Assembly: GCA_002412775.1 (NCBI GenBank)
Contig: DHVT01000023.1
Span: 62,001 to 126,000 of the forward strand
DNA length: 64,000 nt
Reading direction: 5' to 3'
Source: Firmicutes bacterium UBA5201
Lineage (GTDB): Bacteria > Bacillota > Clostridia > Peptostreptococcales > Acidaminobacteraceae
In this document: positions 35,609 through 46,282 of the stretch, piece by piece
Position numbering within the stretch: position 1 is the first letter of the stretch
Layout of the letters: each line of letters starts with the position of its first letter
Position numbers and translations under genes: made by a program
Notes under the pieces: model-generated
Told to the model about the DNA's origin: nothing
The model's database searches: none
Seen by the model: only the letters and a program-made list of their open reading frames with translations

Positions 35609-35693
35609 TAGTACTAAACTTGCAAATATCCATAAGACACCGTTTATTCCACTATCCTTAACTTCCTGAAAAAATTAACTCTCAAACCCTATT

Positions 35694-35918
35694 TTAGGGT
35701 TTTTCATCCTCGTTTTCACTCATAAATGCCAAAATTTCATCCAGACTTTTGCTGGTGTTTACGAATGCATTTAGGAGTTCTTTTCCTTGCAGTTCCTGTT
35801 TCTTTTTCATCAAAATATTCAAATCGTTAAGCGCTGAATCGTACTTATCTTTCATAGCGGAAACCACTTCTTTTTGCTTAGAGATTTTTTCATCAATGGA
35901 TATGCTTCGTCTGCCCAT
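35694..35918 (-). CDS. Small coiled-coil protein of the IS1634-type element
   Basis: 74 residues, basic N-terminus MGRRSISIDEKISKQK followed by a long heptad-like helix (SAMKDKYDSALNDLNILMKK) and an acidic end. It starts 13 bases after the transposase stop. It is probably an accessory protein of the element; such small orfs accompany some IS4-superfamily transposases. No experimental role known to me. A hairpin AAACCCT/AGGGTTT at its stop may end transcription. Confidence 0.7.
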   Translation of the reverse strand: MGRRSISIDEKISKQKEVVSAMKDKYDSALNDLNILMKKKQELQGKELLNAFVNTSKSLDEILAFMSENEDEKP

Positions 35919-35930
35919 CTGCCTGCCCCC

Positions 35931-37637
35931 TTACAATCCTTCAATCATTTTTAGTTGACTGTTAATGCTTATCGCTTGTTCACGAATGTTTCTTTCAGTC
36001 AGATCAAATGCCTTAAGTATTTCCTTTTGTGTTGCGGTCACGGCATGATCCAAACGGTAATTACCATCGCTTTGACGAATCATCTCTATTTTTTCCAGTT
36101 CCCTGAGAGCTGCTGGAACAGTCATGTAATTCTCACTTTTGTTGTTTTTCTTCATCTGGTCTTTCAGATATGTGTAAAACTTGTTGCGTATGATCAGTGC
36201 GACAAACTCAATGAATATCTTGCTATTGACCGATTCACTCCCATGTACCCTGAAGCTTTTGTTGCCCAGATACGACTTGTCTCCTCGGAAGAGTTTCTCA
36301 GAGCCATCTCTGCTTTTGTACAGTTCGAGCGCTTCTTCTGCTGACATTTTTTCAGATGTGATTATTATGAAATATCCGCACAACTTGATTTCCCTATCGA
36401 TCACGTCTTGACGCTCTCTTGCAAACATAAAGATTTTTTCATCCCCCTGGCCATGATAAAAAGGTTCAAAGTAATGGCATAAGGCACTCGGACATTCATA
36501 TCCCATCTTCCCTTCCTGGGATTTTAGATATGAGGCCATTCTGTCGATTTTTTCTTCCAGTTGTTCGCGTTCGCCTGTTCTCTTGCTTTCGTTAAAGTAT
36601 ATATGAAAATACCTGTCTTTCTCATCTGAAGGGAACAGTCTCCCTTTCACGGTGGTTCCGCTTACTTTATAGTCCCGAATACTGTGTTTTCGGCTCTCTT
36701 CGAAAGTTCCTTTATTCTCCATCACCAGACTATGGGCGTACTTTTTCATTCCTTTCATCATGATGACGAAGTCATAACCGCATTTGTCCATATATCGGAT
36801 GTTTTCTTTACTGAAATACCCTCGATCCAGAATGAATCCAACGTGTCGATAGCCATAGCCTTCTGTTTTTTCAAGCATGTACTGCAGCTGTGACACATCT
36901 ACTACGCTTCCGGGATACATTTCATAAAATAGCGGTTCTCTATTGTTCTTGTCGTATGCTATGGAGTAATTCAATATCGGTTTGTTCTGATCATCCTTGG
37001 CATGGCCAAATTCAACAAAATCCACATCTCCTGCCTGACAATTTTTGTTCGTCGAATCATAGGATATGTAGATTTTCTCTCTGTGATCCCGATTTTCATT
37101 CCATCTGTTGAGAAATTTAACGCTTTGATCTTTCTTAATTGAAGCGATGAAATCAGACACTTTAGAATCGCTGTACATCCTCATTTTACTGGTGAATAGC
37201 GGATGGTTGTATGCATAATCCGGGTAGTATTGACCAGCATTATTTTCAGTAATGATGGTATATATCGCAAGATCCAGAAAGAGGCCACTGTCTTTTCCAA
37301 TCAGATCTCCAAGCAGAACATCCAAGTGATATTCAGCGACAATTCTTTTCAGAACCATATGTGCGCCGACTCTTAAGCAAGCACTTCTGCGGGAGGATTT
37401 CTTTTCTTCTGGAAGTTTTGCTTCCGGATAAAAAATCAAGTATTTCTCGTTTGGAATCATCATCGTCTGATCATCTTCACAGAGCTTTCCGATAGGTGTA
37501 CTTTTAGGAATGCTATACTTTTTTTCCGGGTCATAAATGCGATCTGTTTGATAATAAATGTAGGTGGTTCCTCTGATTTTCTTCCTCGTAACTTTTCCTT
37601 TTTCCTCAGGTATTTTCACTCTCACATCAGTGTACAT
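35931..37637 (-). CDS. IS1634-type DDE transposase
   Basis: A 568-residue, apparently complete transposase. Catalytic landmarks: IYISYDSTNKNCQ (first Asp), GFILDRGYFSKENIRYM (second Asp, DRGYFS), and in the C-terminal part LYKSRDGSEKLFRGDKS, the YREK-like box holding the Glu. This order is typical of IS4-superfamily members such as IS1634. GAGGCC lies before the ATG. The frame is intact, so the element may be active. Confidence 0.88.
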   Translation of the reverse strand: MYTDVRVKIPEEKGKVTRKKIRGTTYIYYQTDRIYDPEKKYSIPKSTPIGKLCEDDQTMMIPNEKYLIFYPEAKLPEEKKSSRRSACLRVGAHMVLKRIVAEYHLDVLLGDLIGKDSGLFLDLAIYTIITENNAGQYYPDYAYNHPLFTSKMRMYSDSKVSDFIASIKKDQSVKFLNRWNENRDHREKIYISYDSTNKNCQAGDVDFVEFGHAKDDQNKPILNYSIAYDKNNREPLFYEMYPGSVVDVSQLQYMLEKTEGYGYRHVGFILDRGYFSKENIRYMDKCGYDFVIMMKGMKKYAHSLVMENKGTFEESRKHSIRDYKVSGTTVKGRLFPSDEKDRYFHIYFNESKRTGEREQLEEKIDRMASYLKSQEGKMGYECPSALCHYFEPFYHGQGDEKIFMFARERQDVIDREIKLCGYFIIITSEKMSAEEALELYKSRDGSEKLFRGDKSYLGNKSFRVHGSESVNSKIFIEFVALIIRNKFYTYLKDQMKKNNKSENYMTVPAALRELEKIEMIRQSDGNYRLDHAVTATQKEILKAFDLTERNIREQAISINSQLKMIEGL

Positions 37638-37647
37638 AACGGCCTCC

Positions 37648-37673
37648 TATAGAGAGTTAATTAACTCTCTATA
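37648..37673. repeat. Perfect 26-bp palindrome in transposase leader
   Basis: TATAGAGAGTTAA directly followed by its complement TTAACTCTCTATA. It sits between the transposase promoter (TTGATT-17-TATGAT on the minus strand, about 37678-37706) and its ATG. It could be an operator, or two abutted element ends left by an earlier insertion. Confidence 0.85.
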
Positions 37674-37737
37674 ATCATACCATATTTCACTGTGAAAATC
37701 AATAACAATCTGCAATTTTCGTTGAAAAACAGACGTT

Positions 37738-38556
37738 TTAAGAGCATCTATCCGCACTTTTTGAGTTCCTTAGAGTTAAATAGATGGGAAGTTCAGAACT
37801 ATCATAATCCAAGTTCACTTCTTGTGTATCCTGCTCTTGTATATTCTCTTTCTCTTTCTCGTCTTCTTTCTCGTCTTCTTTCTCTTCTTCTTTCTCTTCT
37901 TCTTCTGCTGCTTGTGATTGTTCATTTGAATCATATCTATCTGTCTGTTTATATTTTGCTTCAGTTGGTTCTGAATGCATTGAAAAATAATCGTGAAAAG
38001 CTTTCCACATTTCATTCTCAGTTTCTTCGACTGCTCCATTGATTTGACTATATGCGATCAATCCCCTTACAGCTTGAATACCACCAAAAATTATAGCCCC
38101 ATATAAAACATAATATTGGCCACCGTTTTGGATTGCACTAGTGTAAGAATAGTAACTTACCATAATCCCACCAAATAACCAAGCTAAGCCAATCATCATT
38201 GCTCTAGATGCTTTATCCTTATATGGCATGACCTGTTTATGAATCATCAGAATATATTCTCTTATTATTTGCTCATTGGCATCTTTTGTCTCAAAACCCA
38301 TGTAATCATATTCTGTTTCATACTGAGAACTATCATGATTCGATTTAGAGTACAGCGCTTCGTTGTATTCACTTCTACTTTCAGGATTTACCAATACTGA
38401 ATAAGCTTCTGTGATCTCATGGAATTTTTCTATCAAATTAGGATTATTACCATTTATATCTGGATGTGTCTGCTTAGCCAATCTCCTAAAAGCACTTTTA
38501 ATTTCAAACTCAGTTGCATCTCCTGAAACACCCAGTACATCATATAAGTTCTTCAT
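37738..38556 (-). CDS. DnaJ-domain membrane protein
   Basis: A 272-residue protein with an N-terminal J domain (residues 1-68: LYDVLGVSGDATEFEIKSAF, HPD motif at QTHPDINGN, then SVLVNPESRSEYNEAL). Two membrane helices lie at about 125-150 and 153-170. A strongly charged tail is made of Glu/Lys runs. The J domain should stimulate a DnaK ATPase at the membrane. There are no zinc-finger or C-terminal DnaJ domains, so it is a type III J protein. It starts 8 bases after the helicase gene stop and is probably co-transcribed with it. Confidence 0.85.
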   Translation of the reverse strand: MKNLYDVLGVSGDATEFEIKSAFRRLAKQTHPDINGNNPNLIEKFHEITEAYSVLVNPESRSEYNEALYSKSNHDSSQYETEYDYMGFETKDANEQIIREYILMIHKQVMPYKDKASRAMMIGLAWLFGGIMVSYYSYTSAIQNGGQYYVLYGAIIFGGIQAVRGLIAYSQINGAVEETENEMWKAFHDYFSMHSEPTEAKYKQTDRYDSNEQSQAAEEEEKEEEKEDEKEDEKEKENIQEQDTQEVNLDYDSSELPIYLTLRNSKSADRCS

Positions 38557-38563
38557 CCACCCT

Positions 38564-41500
38564 TCACCTCTCCCCCAACCTAATCACCGGCAACACAATC
38601 CGAACCTCATCCTCCTTATCTTCCTGTTTCCAGTAAACAATAGCGCTAATCTTGGCTTCAAGCAGCTCAAAGCCCTTCGCACCAAATGTCGCAAGCCTTT
38701 CCTTGAAACTCTTTGAAAACGCAAGAACCTGAATGTTGTCACTTGTAAAGCACCCCTGTTCTCTTAAGATCAGCGCATCGCCACTTCGCAGTTCAGCGAT
38801 AGATTCTTGAACGCCTTTCCAGTAAAAGAAACCTAGGTAAATATCTTTGTAACCCAGTTGGAGGATCAACACATTTTTCTTCTTTTCGATCCATGGCATT
38901 TCCAGAAACTTAATTTGATTGGATTCCAGATACCCGGGCTGAGCATTTTCAAAATTGAATGATTGTAAGAGCTTCTTATCATTGTAATGGATTTGAAGGT
39001 GTTCTTTAGCCCGAGTCATTGCCACATAAAAGATATGCTTGGATTCCGTCTTATGGTCAGAAAACTTATCGAGCAAAATAATCACGGTATCAAACTCTTG
39101 CCCCTTGGATTTGTGCATCGTCGACACTTGAATCGTCGACACATCCGTTTCCAGGAAATCTTCAAACCTGGATTCTTTTAGGAAAATAGTAAAATCGGAA
39201 ACATACAAATGCCTTCCTGCCGACAACTGAAAATCTTTAAACATGCGCTTCATCATCGGCAACTGTTCACTGCGCGCATAATTCTTGAACAAGTCGTTTT
39301 TGGCAGTTTTCCAAGTGGTCTCATCAATTGTGTGCATGCCTTCTACTATATTCAGCCTGTCCATAAAATATCTGACCTCATCCAAATTTTCAAGGCGCAC
39401 CTCTTCTCGGGACTGAATAAGTTTTGCCCTGAAGCCCATATCGTTAAGGCGTCCTGTCATTTGAAGAGCATCATCGTTGTTGAAGGTCATGACGCAGATC
39501 GATCCCTTGGCACCATCTTGGCTCAGTTTGTGGAGCACCCCGTCAATCATGGTGTCGGAAGCGTGATGCAACCACTGAATCGTTCCATGGCTCTGTTGTC
39601 GAGGGATTATTGGCATGGACTTCATTCTGTTTGGAATAGACGTCACATACTGGTTGGTCATCTCGACAAGGTTGGCTTTGCTTCTGTAATTGTCGATCAA
39701 CTCATAGAATTTACTGTTTTCATTTTTTAGAATCCTCTTCATGTAGATGGAACTGGACCCGCGGAACTCATATATGTTTTGATCGTCATCACCGACAGCA
39801 ATAATCCTCATATCATCATTTTGCTTGGCCATCGCTCGAATCAGCTCAAATTCGTTTTCATCCATGTCCTGAGCTTCATCAATCACCATGACCGTTTTAG
39901 TGATTCTCGATGGTTCAACCTCACCGTCCCTGATCATTTTGGCGGTATTGCTCACAATGTCACGTGATTTTTCAATGTCTCCAACCCGTCCAAGCAAATC
40001 AAAGCAGAACGAATGGAACGTTTTGATTTCTACATAGTACGCAGCATTTCCAATAAGTTTGATCAATCTCCTTTTGAGTTCCGTCGCAGCCGCTCTTGAA
40101 AAAGTCACCATCAGGAGCTGTTCATGTTTGACGTCTTCCATCAACAAAAGTGCCGCCAGCTTATGGACCAAGATTCGCGTTTTACCACTCCCCGGACCAG
40201 CTGCCACGACAATATACTGACTCTCCCGATCATTGACAATCGCAAGTTGTGCAGGACTAAGCTCACCAAATAGTTGCCTGAACTTGGCAGGTGTGATGTT
40301 GAGACTGATTTCTTCCCCTTTTGATCCCTTAAAATACTTCCTCAAGAACGTCTGATAATTCAGCGTGAAATAGTCATCGACAAACGTCAGCGCGGCCTCA
40401 TAGTTCTCGATCATTTTCTTCGCATATTCGCCTACGATATGAATCTGATGCACTTTCTGCTCATAGTAGGATTTCAACTTTTTGTAATCATCGTTTTTAT
40501 ACTGAATGCGATTGTCGAGCTCCAAACGCTCGATCTGAAGTCGATTATAGAGCACCATGAATCCGCCCTCGATTTTGATGGCTCCAATCCTCGTCAGATA
40601 GAACAAAGTGTTCTCAATATTTTTCAGCGTGATTTGCTCTCCCAGCAAACGATTCTCATACTCATAGCTTTCTTTCAGTTCCAAGATAGAAAATTCAACA
40701 ACTTTCCCATCCATATCTCTTTCGTATTTATCGTAAAGGTACTGAATGATAAAGTCGGCAATAATCATGCGTTTTGAGAGATTCTGCTTCATTGTTTCCA
40801 AATCCGTTACATAGTGAATGTGAAAATGATTTTTCGACATTCTTCCAAATGCCTTATCAATATCATGGTTGATTGCCCAATAGTTGAGGATTGTAATGAT
40901 CGAGTCGGTGGTCACTTTCTTCAAATCGTTCTTTTCTGCATCTTCGTTTAGGGCTTTAATGTTGTAAGTCCCGTCTTCATGGATTTGATCCATCAAAAAA
41001 GATTCAAGTTCTTTGCTCGACTTCAATATGTTCACTACTTTTTGCTTCGTCAGATCGTCGCTTATGAAGGCTGTCAAATCCTTGCTGTCGGACAGCAGCC
41101 TTTCTTCTCTCAAAAGACCAACAACACGGATCACATCCTCTTTTAAGATCCCCAATTGATCGGCAATATAATCCACTCTGGATTCAGCACCGGTTTCACT
41201 GACATGTTTTCTGCTTCTTGCAGATATCAATTTGCCTATGATCCGCCTTGCGAGTTCTTTGTCGTTATCATCAAAGCGATTTGAACTCATAATTCTCTCT
41301 GAAGCGTCTGTCATACTGTTGGCAAGAATGCTGTCCGCATAGACACTTGGCATGTTTTGGCCACGCTTGATATACCCTGCTTGCTCCAGGGCGGAGACTG
41401 CCGTTCTGACCCGCGTTTCGAGATCCATAATGTTATCATCCCAACCAGCTTTTCTGGCGATTTCAAGCGCGGATTGAGACACTTTGTTTCGATGCTTTGT

Positions 41501-43020
41501 GATTTCTTTAATGGCTTTCCATATTTGGCCAATATCCTGAATACTCAATTTGGTTTGATTGAGCAAAGTGAAATGTGCATTCAGATCATTGTCATCAAAA
41601 AGGACATAACAGTCCGCTTCAATATGTTCATCACGTCCGGCTCTTCCAGCCTCTTGCACATAGTTTTCAAGGGAATTCGAAATCTGAAAATGCACCACCA
41701 ATCCGACATCGGCCTTGTCCACTCCCATTCCGAAAGCGGAGGTTGCCACCATGATGTCGATGTCGCCTTTTGTAAACAGATCCTGATTCTCACTCTTCTC
41801 TTTATTGTCCATTTTTCCGTGATAGCATCTCGCGCGATAGCCATCCTTTGCAAGTCGCTCCGCCAGATCATATGCGAGTTTTGTCTTCGAGACGTAGACA
41901 ATGGTAGGACATTGTTTCTCAATGATCAGATTTCTCAGCAGGTCATATTTGTCTTGATCGCTACACTGAATGACTTTGTAAGTCAGATTTTTTCTCGCAG
42001 CGCTGGCTGAATAGACTTCCAGATCCAGATCCAAATTCTCTTTAAAGTAATTCTTAATGTCGGACACGACGTTTTGCTTAGCAGTGGCAGTGAAACATGA
42101 CACCGGTATCATACTTTGCAAACTCTTCATCTCCACGAGCATCTTCATGAACTCTGCAATATACAGATAATCTACTCTGAAATCCTGCCCCCAAACCGAG
42201 AAACAGTGCGCTTCATCTATGACAAACCGTTCAATTCGGCGTCCCATGAGCAAATGTTCAATCGATTTGGATCTCAAAGACTCCGGGGAAAGATAGAGTA
42301 GCTTTGCGCTCCCGTTTTCCACACGTTCAAATGCTTTTGAACGTTCAATAGGATCCAGTAGACCATTAATGGTCACAGCATCCGTGATGCCCTTGCGTTC
42401 CAGATTGTCCACCTGATCTTTCATCAAGGACTGAAGCGGTGATATGATCACGGTTAGTCCTTTGGTCATGCGCCCCGCCATGAGTGCAGGGATTTGAAAT
42501 GTGATGGATTTTCCGCCTCCGGTTGGAAAAACCGCTAAGAGCGACTTCTGATTCAGCGCGGCCGTTACTGCTTTTTCCTGCAGATTTTCTCCGTCAAAGG
42601 TCCGGTATGAAGGGTATCCAAAAAAGTCTTGCAACCCTTTCACGGGATCAAAATTTGAATTGCAATACGAGCAGCCAAACATACAAGGTTTGTTTCTTAA
42701 ACTGGACAGCACATTTTCAACTTCAGGGTATGAATACAGCACCCATTTGGGCGTCACTGACGATTCATCGTCCGCATTGAGGATCGCAAGACAATAAGCC
42801 AGTTCTACCGGCTTGGTCCTGACAAACTCCTTGATTGGTGCCTGATCGCAAATCATGTCCTTAAGGGATGAGCGTATGAGTCCTTCAAGTGAGTCGTCAT
42901 CTATTGGCACGTCCGGCTTTCTTGCACCAAACAATCCCATGAACGATTTCTTCTGACCCTCCATGTATTGAAAGAATCCTTTGAATGACTCATGATTCCA
43001 TAGCAGTCCCTTATAGATGG
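38564..43020 (-). pseudogene. Exonuclease-RecQ-UvrD fusion helicase, main 3' part (gene split by transposon)
   Basis: The larger part of a split gene, about 1485 codons, continuing the exonuclease domain at 46.5 kb. A RecQ-type SF2 helicase comes first (AVFPTGGGKSITFQIPALMA, IERFVIDEAHCFSVWGQDFR as DEAH box, ATSAFGMGVDKADVGLVVHF, then YVQEAGRAGRDEH). A long linker follows, then a UvrD/SF1 helicase (YIVVAAGPGSGKTRILVHKL, MVIDEAQDMDENEFELI, ALGDDDQNIYEFRGS-like box, STMHKSKGQEFDTV). An ATG 56 bases inside could start a shortened protein, but the codons before it are clearly coding. Helicase activity without the nuclease domain is possible. Confidence 0.9.
43016..43020 (+). repeat. Target-site duplication, left copy (GATGG)
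   Basis: Five bases directly outside the left transposon end, identical to the five bases outside the right end. Confidence 0.9.
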
Positions 43021-43102
43021 TGTTAATGCTATCCTAACTTGTCCATCTTCTGCTCTTACGTGTTGACACTCACTTGCTCATATTCCTGTCATGTGAATTA
43101 TC

Positions 43103-43126
43103 ACAGGGGCTAGACACAGCCCCTGT
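43103..43126 (-). terminator. Hairpin at end of transposon operon
   Basis: ACAGGGGCT/AGCCCCTGT, a perfect 9-bp stem just after the last transposon gene. There is no strong T-run, so termination is only likely. Confidence 0.55.
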
Positions 43127-43130
43127 TGTG

Positions 43131-43496
43131 TTAGTAGAATGAAAATCGCATGGTTATTGCATTCATCGCAAGTATTCTATTTGTCTCATCTAAGCGATAA
43201 AACAAATGATATGGTGAAGTTTCTCCATCTTCATATCCGTTGTATAGGTTGAAACCTAAACGGATCAAAGCTGTACTTCCTGATGAAAAGTCTGTCGACC
43301 CATCTGTGAGACATAGAAATATTTGATGCCTCTTGAAATCATAAATAGCATTACGTTTCCTGTACAGATCCTGGCTACCTGAAATCAGATAGAACAAAAC
43401 GGATCTTTCAGCATCCTGATGACTCATACGGTCCTCTCTTATAAGATTCTCGTAACGATTCAGGTGTTCCATTGAGAGGAAAATAGGAGCTTTCAT
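43131..43496 (-). CDS. DUF6075-like transposon protein
   Basis: 121 residues with EHLNRYENLIREDRMSHQDA, ERSVLFYLISGSQDLYRKRN, AIYDF and a helical FNLYNGYE stretch, matching the pattern of DUF6075 proteins found near mobile elements in Firmicutes. It begins 2 bases after the ATPase gene stop and is the last gene of the transposon operon. Function unknown; perhaps a passenger or a target-selection helper. Confidence 0.65.
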   Translation of the reverse strand: MKAPIFLSMEHLNRYENLIREDRMSHQDAERSVLFYLISGSQDLYRKRNAIYDFKRHQIFLCLTDGSTDFSSGSTALIRLGFNLYNGYEDGETSPYHLFYRLDETNRILAMNAITMRFSFY

Positions 43497-43498
43497 CC

Positions 43499-44311
43499 TT
43501 ATCGTCCTCCTTTGAGCATTTCATGGTCTATAACGTATCGGACCATATGCTCATCTATCAAGCGCTTATTTTGCTGAGCTGCGTACATCAGACTTTTCTC
43601 GGCGATACGGTTGATGCTACGCTGAATTCCACTTGATTCCTTAAAAATTTCATCTAGAGCCTTATCCGTGAAAATTTCTTCTCGACCACCTGCATAGATT
43701 AGGTGTGATCGAATATATTGTTCCGTTTCAGCTCTGTCCAGATGAGGAAGGATACAGTTAATGTCTATCCGTTGCCTTACTGCCGCATATCGCTGAAGTT
43801 TCAGCTTATCCCATAGTTCAGTTTGGCCTACTAGAACTAAAGCCATAGGACTTATGGAGTCAAATTTATAATTGAGGAGAAAACGAAATTCTTCTATGGT
43901 TTCTCGTTCAAGAAGATGCGCTTCATCAAGTATGCATACAACTTTCTTTTTCTGGACGCCTCGCAGGATCTCCACTTCCTTTTGGAGTTGTCGTTTGGCA
44001 TCACCACGGTAGAACCTTGATTCGATGCCTAATTGATCCAGTAGCCCTTTATAGAACCAACGTGGAGTAAGTTTTGAATCCGAAAGGTATAGAAAGATAT
44101 AGTCTTCTTTTGGAAGAGTTGAGACAAAGGATCTGATTAGCGTTGATTTGCCACAACCAGCATCAGCAGTAACAACAGCAAACAGTTGTCGATCGGCTGC
44201 ATAAGCCAATCTACCCAGTGCATCTACCACATAGGGTGACTCATAAAGACTGTTTGGAGGAAGATCACGTGTAAATGGTGTGTTTGTCATTTGAAAGAAG
44301 GCTTCATACAT
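43499..44311 (-). CDS. Transposition AAA ATPase (ExeA/TniB/MuB-like)
   Basis: 270 residues. N-terminus MYEAFFQMTNTPFTRDLPPN is typical of ExeA-like transposon ATPases; Walker A is VVTADAGCGKSTLIRSF, Walker B VVCILDEAHLLERETIEEF, and sensor-type ALVLVGQTELWDKL follows. It probably forms filaments on target DNA and activates the DDE transposase, as TniB and MuB do. AAAGGAGG precedes its start, which overlaps the transposase stop by 8 bases. Confidence 0.88.
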   Translation of the reverse strand: MYEAFFQMTNTPFTRDLPPNSLYESPYVVDALGRLAYAADRQLFAVVTADAGCGKSTLIRSFVSTLPKEDYIFLYLSDSKLTPRWFYKGLLDQLGIESRFYRGDAKRQLQKEVEILRGVQKKKVVCILDEAHLLERETIEEFRFLLNYKFDSISPMALVLVGQTELWDKLKLQRYAAVRQRIDINCILPHLDRAETEQYIRSHLIYAGGREEIFTDKALDEIFKESSGIQRSINRIAEKSLMYAAQQNKRLIDEHMVRYVIDHEMLKGGR

Positions 44312-45716
44312 CGCTACGCGCCTCCTTTCGATAAGAACCGAAGGACAGAGCGTTGGCTTTCATCTGTTGGCTATTTTTGTATTGCTTTTGCAATCCTTCA
44401 AGGAAACGTGATGTTTCCGGTTCTTTCGGAAGCATGCAAAGAGGGAGTTCTGGTTTCACGTCGCAAAAGTTGTCAATTCGAATAGGCTTTGCTTCGAACG
44501 GTTCAATACCCGGATAAGAAACTGTAAGGATTTCTGGAACCATCGGATCATAGGAAATCTCAACAGTAGCACCAATCAAAGTTGTACTGGTTTCATATTT
44601 GAGACCACCTACACTGATGCAGGCTCCTTTATCCACGACTCGTGTTTCATGATGTAGGAATGCTTCCCCAACCAGACCGGCATCCAAGAACGTTAACAAT
44701 CTGGAATCACGGTTCCACTCCTGTCTAGGACTGATGCCTTCTGCTGAAACAATTGAACCAAGGCTCTTATAGTACTCCGCTATACCATCATGAGGCTTGT
44801 TGTGGTAGTATTCTTCCAACCAGACATTCCAAAATAGGTTTAGATCTTCAAGAGTCTTTATCTTTTGTGCTTTGGCTTCGGCTAAAAGTGCGTTTACAGA
44901 TCTATTGAAGACTTCCACGCCGCCTTTCGATTGAGGGGAATAGGGTTTTGCATACAGTATTCGTATACCTAGGCGTGAAAGAGAATTGACCAACTGCGTT
45001 GATGTGTATTGGGATCCGTTGTCATGATAGACAGCATCCATTTTCCCGTATTTCAGTATCGCACGCTTGTAGCTATCTTCAATAATCAGGGCTTCCTGAT
45101 TATCATAGAACTTTGCATCCAGAACAAATCTCGAATGGTTGTCGATGATTACCGACAGATATGTCTGAACCATGGTACCATTTTTACCTATTGGCATTTT
45201 GTAGCCATACTTGATGTCGGCTTGAGCTAACATCATGCGATGTGGTTTACAGAAGCGCTTAGATGAGCTTTTTCTGGCTTCGGTGTACTTTTTCATCTGC
45301 TTTTTGCCAAAACCAGCTTCGAAAAGATGTCGTTGCAAAGTCGATCGTTTCAGTACTCCTGGTGGCACACGGCCTTCCAACTCCAGAATCAGAATAAGCT
45401 GGGCTATTGATCTCGTTGGAACTTCGCGTTTTAGTTGTATGGCTTCAGATAGTAATTCATCAAAGTTTGATGGGAGGTTTTTTGATATGCGTTTTTCGAG
45501 GGTCTTGGGCTTCAAACCTGAAAATTCACTGGTGCTGTAAGCCTTCTCATATCGATAAAGACTCCTGACGGACAGTTGGTGTTTTTCAGCCAGTTCCTCT
45601 CGAAGTTGCTGCTTCTTTGCTGAATCAAGACTCTCATCCAGCAATGGTGATATGATTTGAAAGCGCCTTAATGCTTCTTGCTCCTGCCACTTTTTCTTTT
45701 CGTCATTCTTTTTCAT
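44304..45716 (-). CDS. DDE transposase (rve core, Mu/TniA-like)
   Basis: 470 residues. An N-terminal HTH region (KKQQLREELAEKHQLSVRSL) precedes an rve-type catalytic core: Asp in MLAQADIKYGYK, Asp in AVYHDNGSQYTSTQL, Glu in SKGGVEVFNRSVNALLAEAK. A Mu-type beta-barrel C-terminus follows (ACISVGGLKYETSTTLIGAT). The start is the ATG after AAGGAGG; a longer frame of 9 codons lies upstream. It should carry out strand transfer giving the 5-bp target duplication seen here. Confidence 0.9.
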   Translation of the reverse strand: MKKNDEKKKWQEQEALRRFQIISPLLDESLDSAKKQQLREELAEKHQLSVRSLYRYEKAYSTSEFSGLKPKTLEKRISKNLPSNFDELLSEAIQLKREVPTRSIAQLILILELEGRVPPGVLKRSTLQRHLFEAGFGKKQMKKYTEARKSSSKRFCKPHRMMLAQADIKYGYKMPIGKNGTMVQTYLSVIIDNHSRFVLDAKFYDNQEALIIEDSYKRAILKYGKMDAVYHDNGSQYTSTQLVNSLSRLGIRILYAKPYSPQSKGGVEVFNRSVNALLAEAKAQKIKTLEDLNLFWNVWLEEYYHNKPHDGIAEYYKSLGSIVSAEGISPRQEWNRDSRLLTFLDAGLVGEAFLHHETRVVDKGACISVGGLKYETSTTLIGATVEISYDPMVPEILTVSYPGIEPFEAKPIRIDNFCDVKPELPLCMLPKEPETSRFLEGLQKQYKNSQQMKANALSFGSYRKEARSDV

Positions 45717-45790
45717 TATAATGACCTCCTTTGAGGTCATCATAAACCATAGAATTTATGACACAAAAACAAAGTCGGTGCAGAAGTAAA

Positions 45791-46282
45791 CTATACAACG
45801 GCTAAAAAACCGCCTGAATTGTAGATGAATCTGAGAATGGTTTCAAGCCATTCTGGATTTGAACTTCGCAAATCATCGAGTAGTGATGTAGTGGATTTCA
45901 GAAGTTCCTCACTAAAACCCAGTACCTGAAAACCAATAGATCTCAAATAGCCATTAATTCTATTGGTGTTAAAAGCCAACCACCGTTTCCATCTGTTGAT
46001 TGTCATCTCGCATGGATAGTCTTCAGAATCAGCGTCAGTTGAAGTTACAATGCCGTCAACAGCCCCAGAAATGATTTCAGCCCCATAATGTTTATATGGT
46101 ACAAAGCAGTCAGGGAGCTCTCTGTGGAGGCTTCCACAATGAGTACATTGAAGACGGCGTATCATGTAGTTTTTTCGATTCTGGCCTTCAAGTTTCATAT
46201 GTCTTAAAAGAGAATCTCTATACTTCATTACATTATCGCAGACAGGACAAATGGTTGGATCATTACTCATAATATAAAACAA
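45791..46282 (-). CDS. DUF6431-like zinc-ribbon transposon protein
   Basis: 163 residues. Two CxxC pairs (TICPVCDNVMKYRDSLLRHM and RRLQCTHCGSLHRELPDCFV) form a zinc ribbon, followed by PYKHYGAEIISGAVDG and a helical C-terminal part with an HTH-like EMTINRWKRWLAFN. The pattern matches DUF6431 proteins found upstream of ATPase-dependent transposases. It is the first gene of the transposon. It may bind element ends or target DNA. A TTG start with GAGGAA is possible; an ATG lies 12 bases inside. Confidence 0.7.
   Translation of the reverse strand: MFYIMSNDPTICPVCDNVMKYRDSLLRHMKLEGQNRKNYMIRRLQCTHCGSLHRELPDCFVPYKHYGAEIISGAVDGIVTSTDADSEDYPCEMTINRWKRWLAFNTNRINGYLRSIGFQVLGFSEELLKSTTSLLDDLRSSNPEWLETILRFIYNSGGFLAVV

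Larger units (their letters stand above)
35660..37735 (-). mobile_element. IS1634-type (IS4-superfamily) insertion sequence
   Basis: A two-gene element with the 568-residue transposase and a 74-residue coiled-coil protein. The exact ends are uncertain. TTAACTCTC at the left (35675) is mirrored by GAGAGTTAA at 37652, but the transposase promoter seems to lie beyond that, at about 37680-37710. It interrupts the neighbouring membrane-protein gene and abuts the DnaJ-like gene. Confidence 0.75.

Noticed and set aside
37815..38042. Overlapping Lys-rich and Leu-rich frames opposite or within the DnaJ-like gene tail
   Set aside because: They arise from the low-complexity Glu/Lys-coding run of the DnaJ-like protein.
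38564..42964. Treating the RecQ-UvrD frame as a complete 1466-residue gene starting at its first ATG
   Set aside because: Codons continue in frame upstream to the transposon boundary, and the exonuclease half with matching joint lies on the other side of the element.
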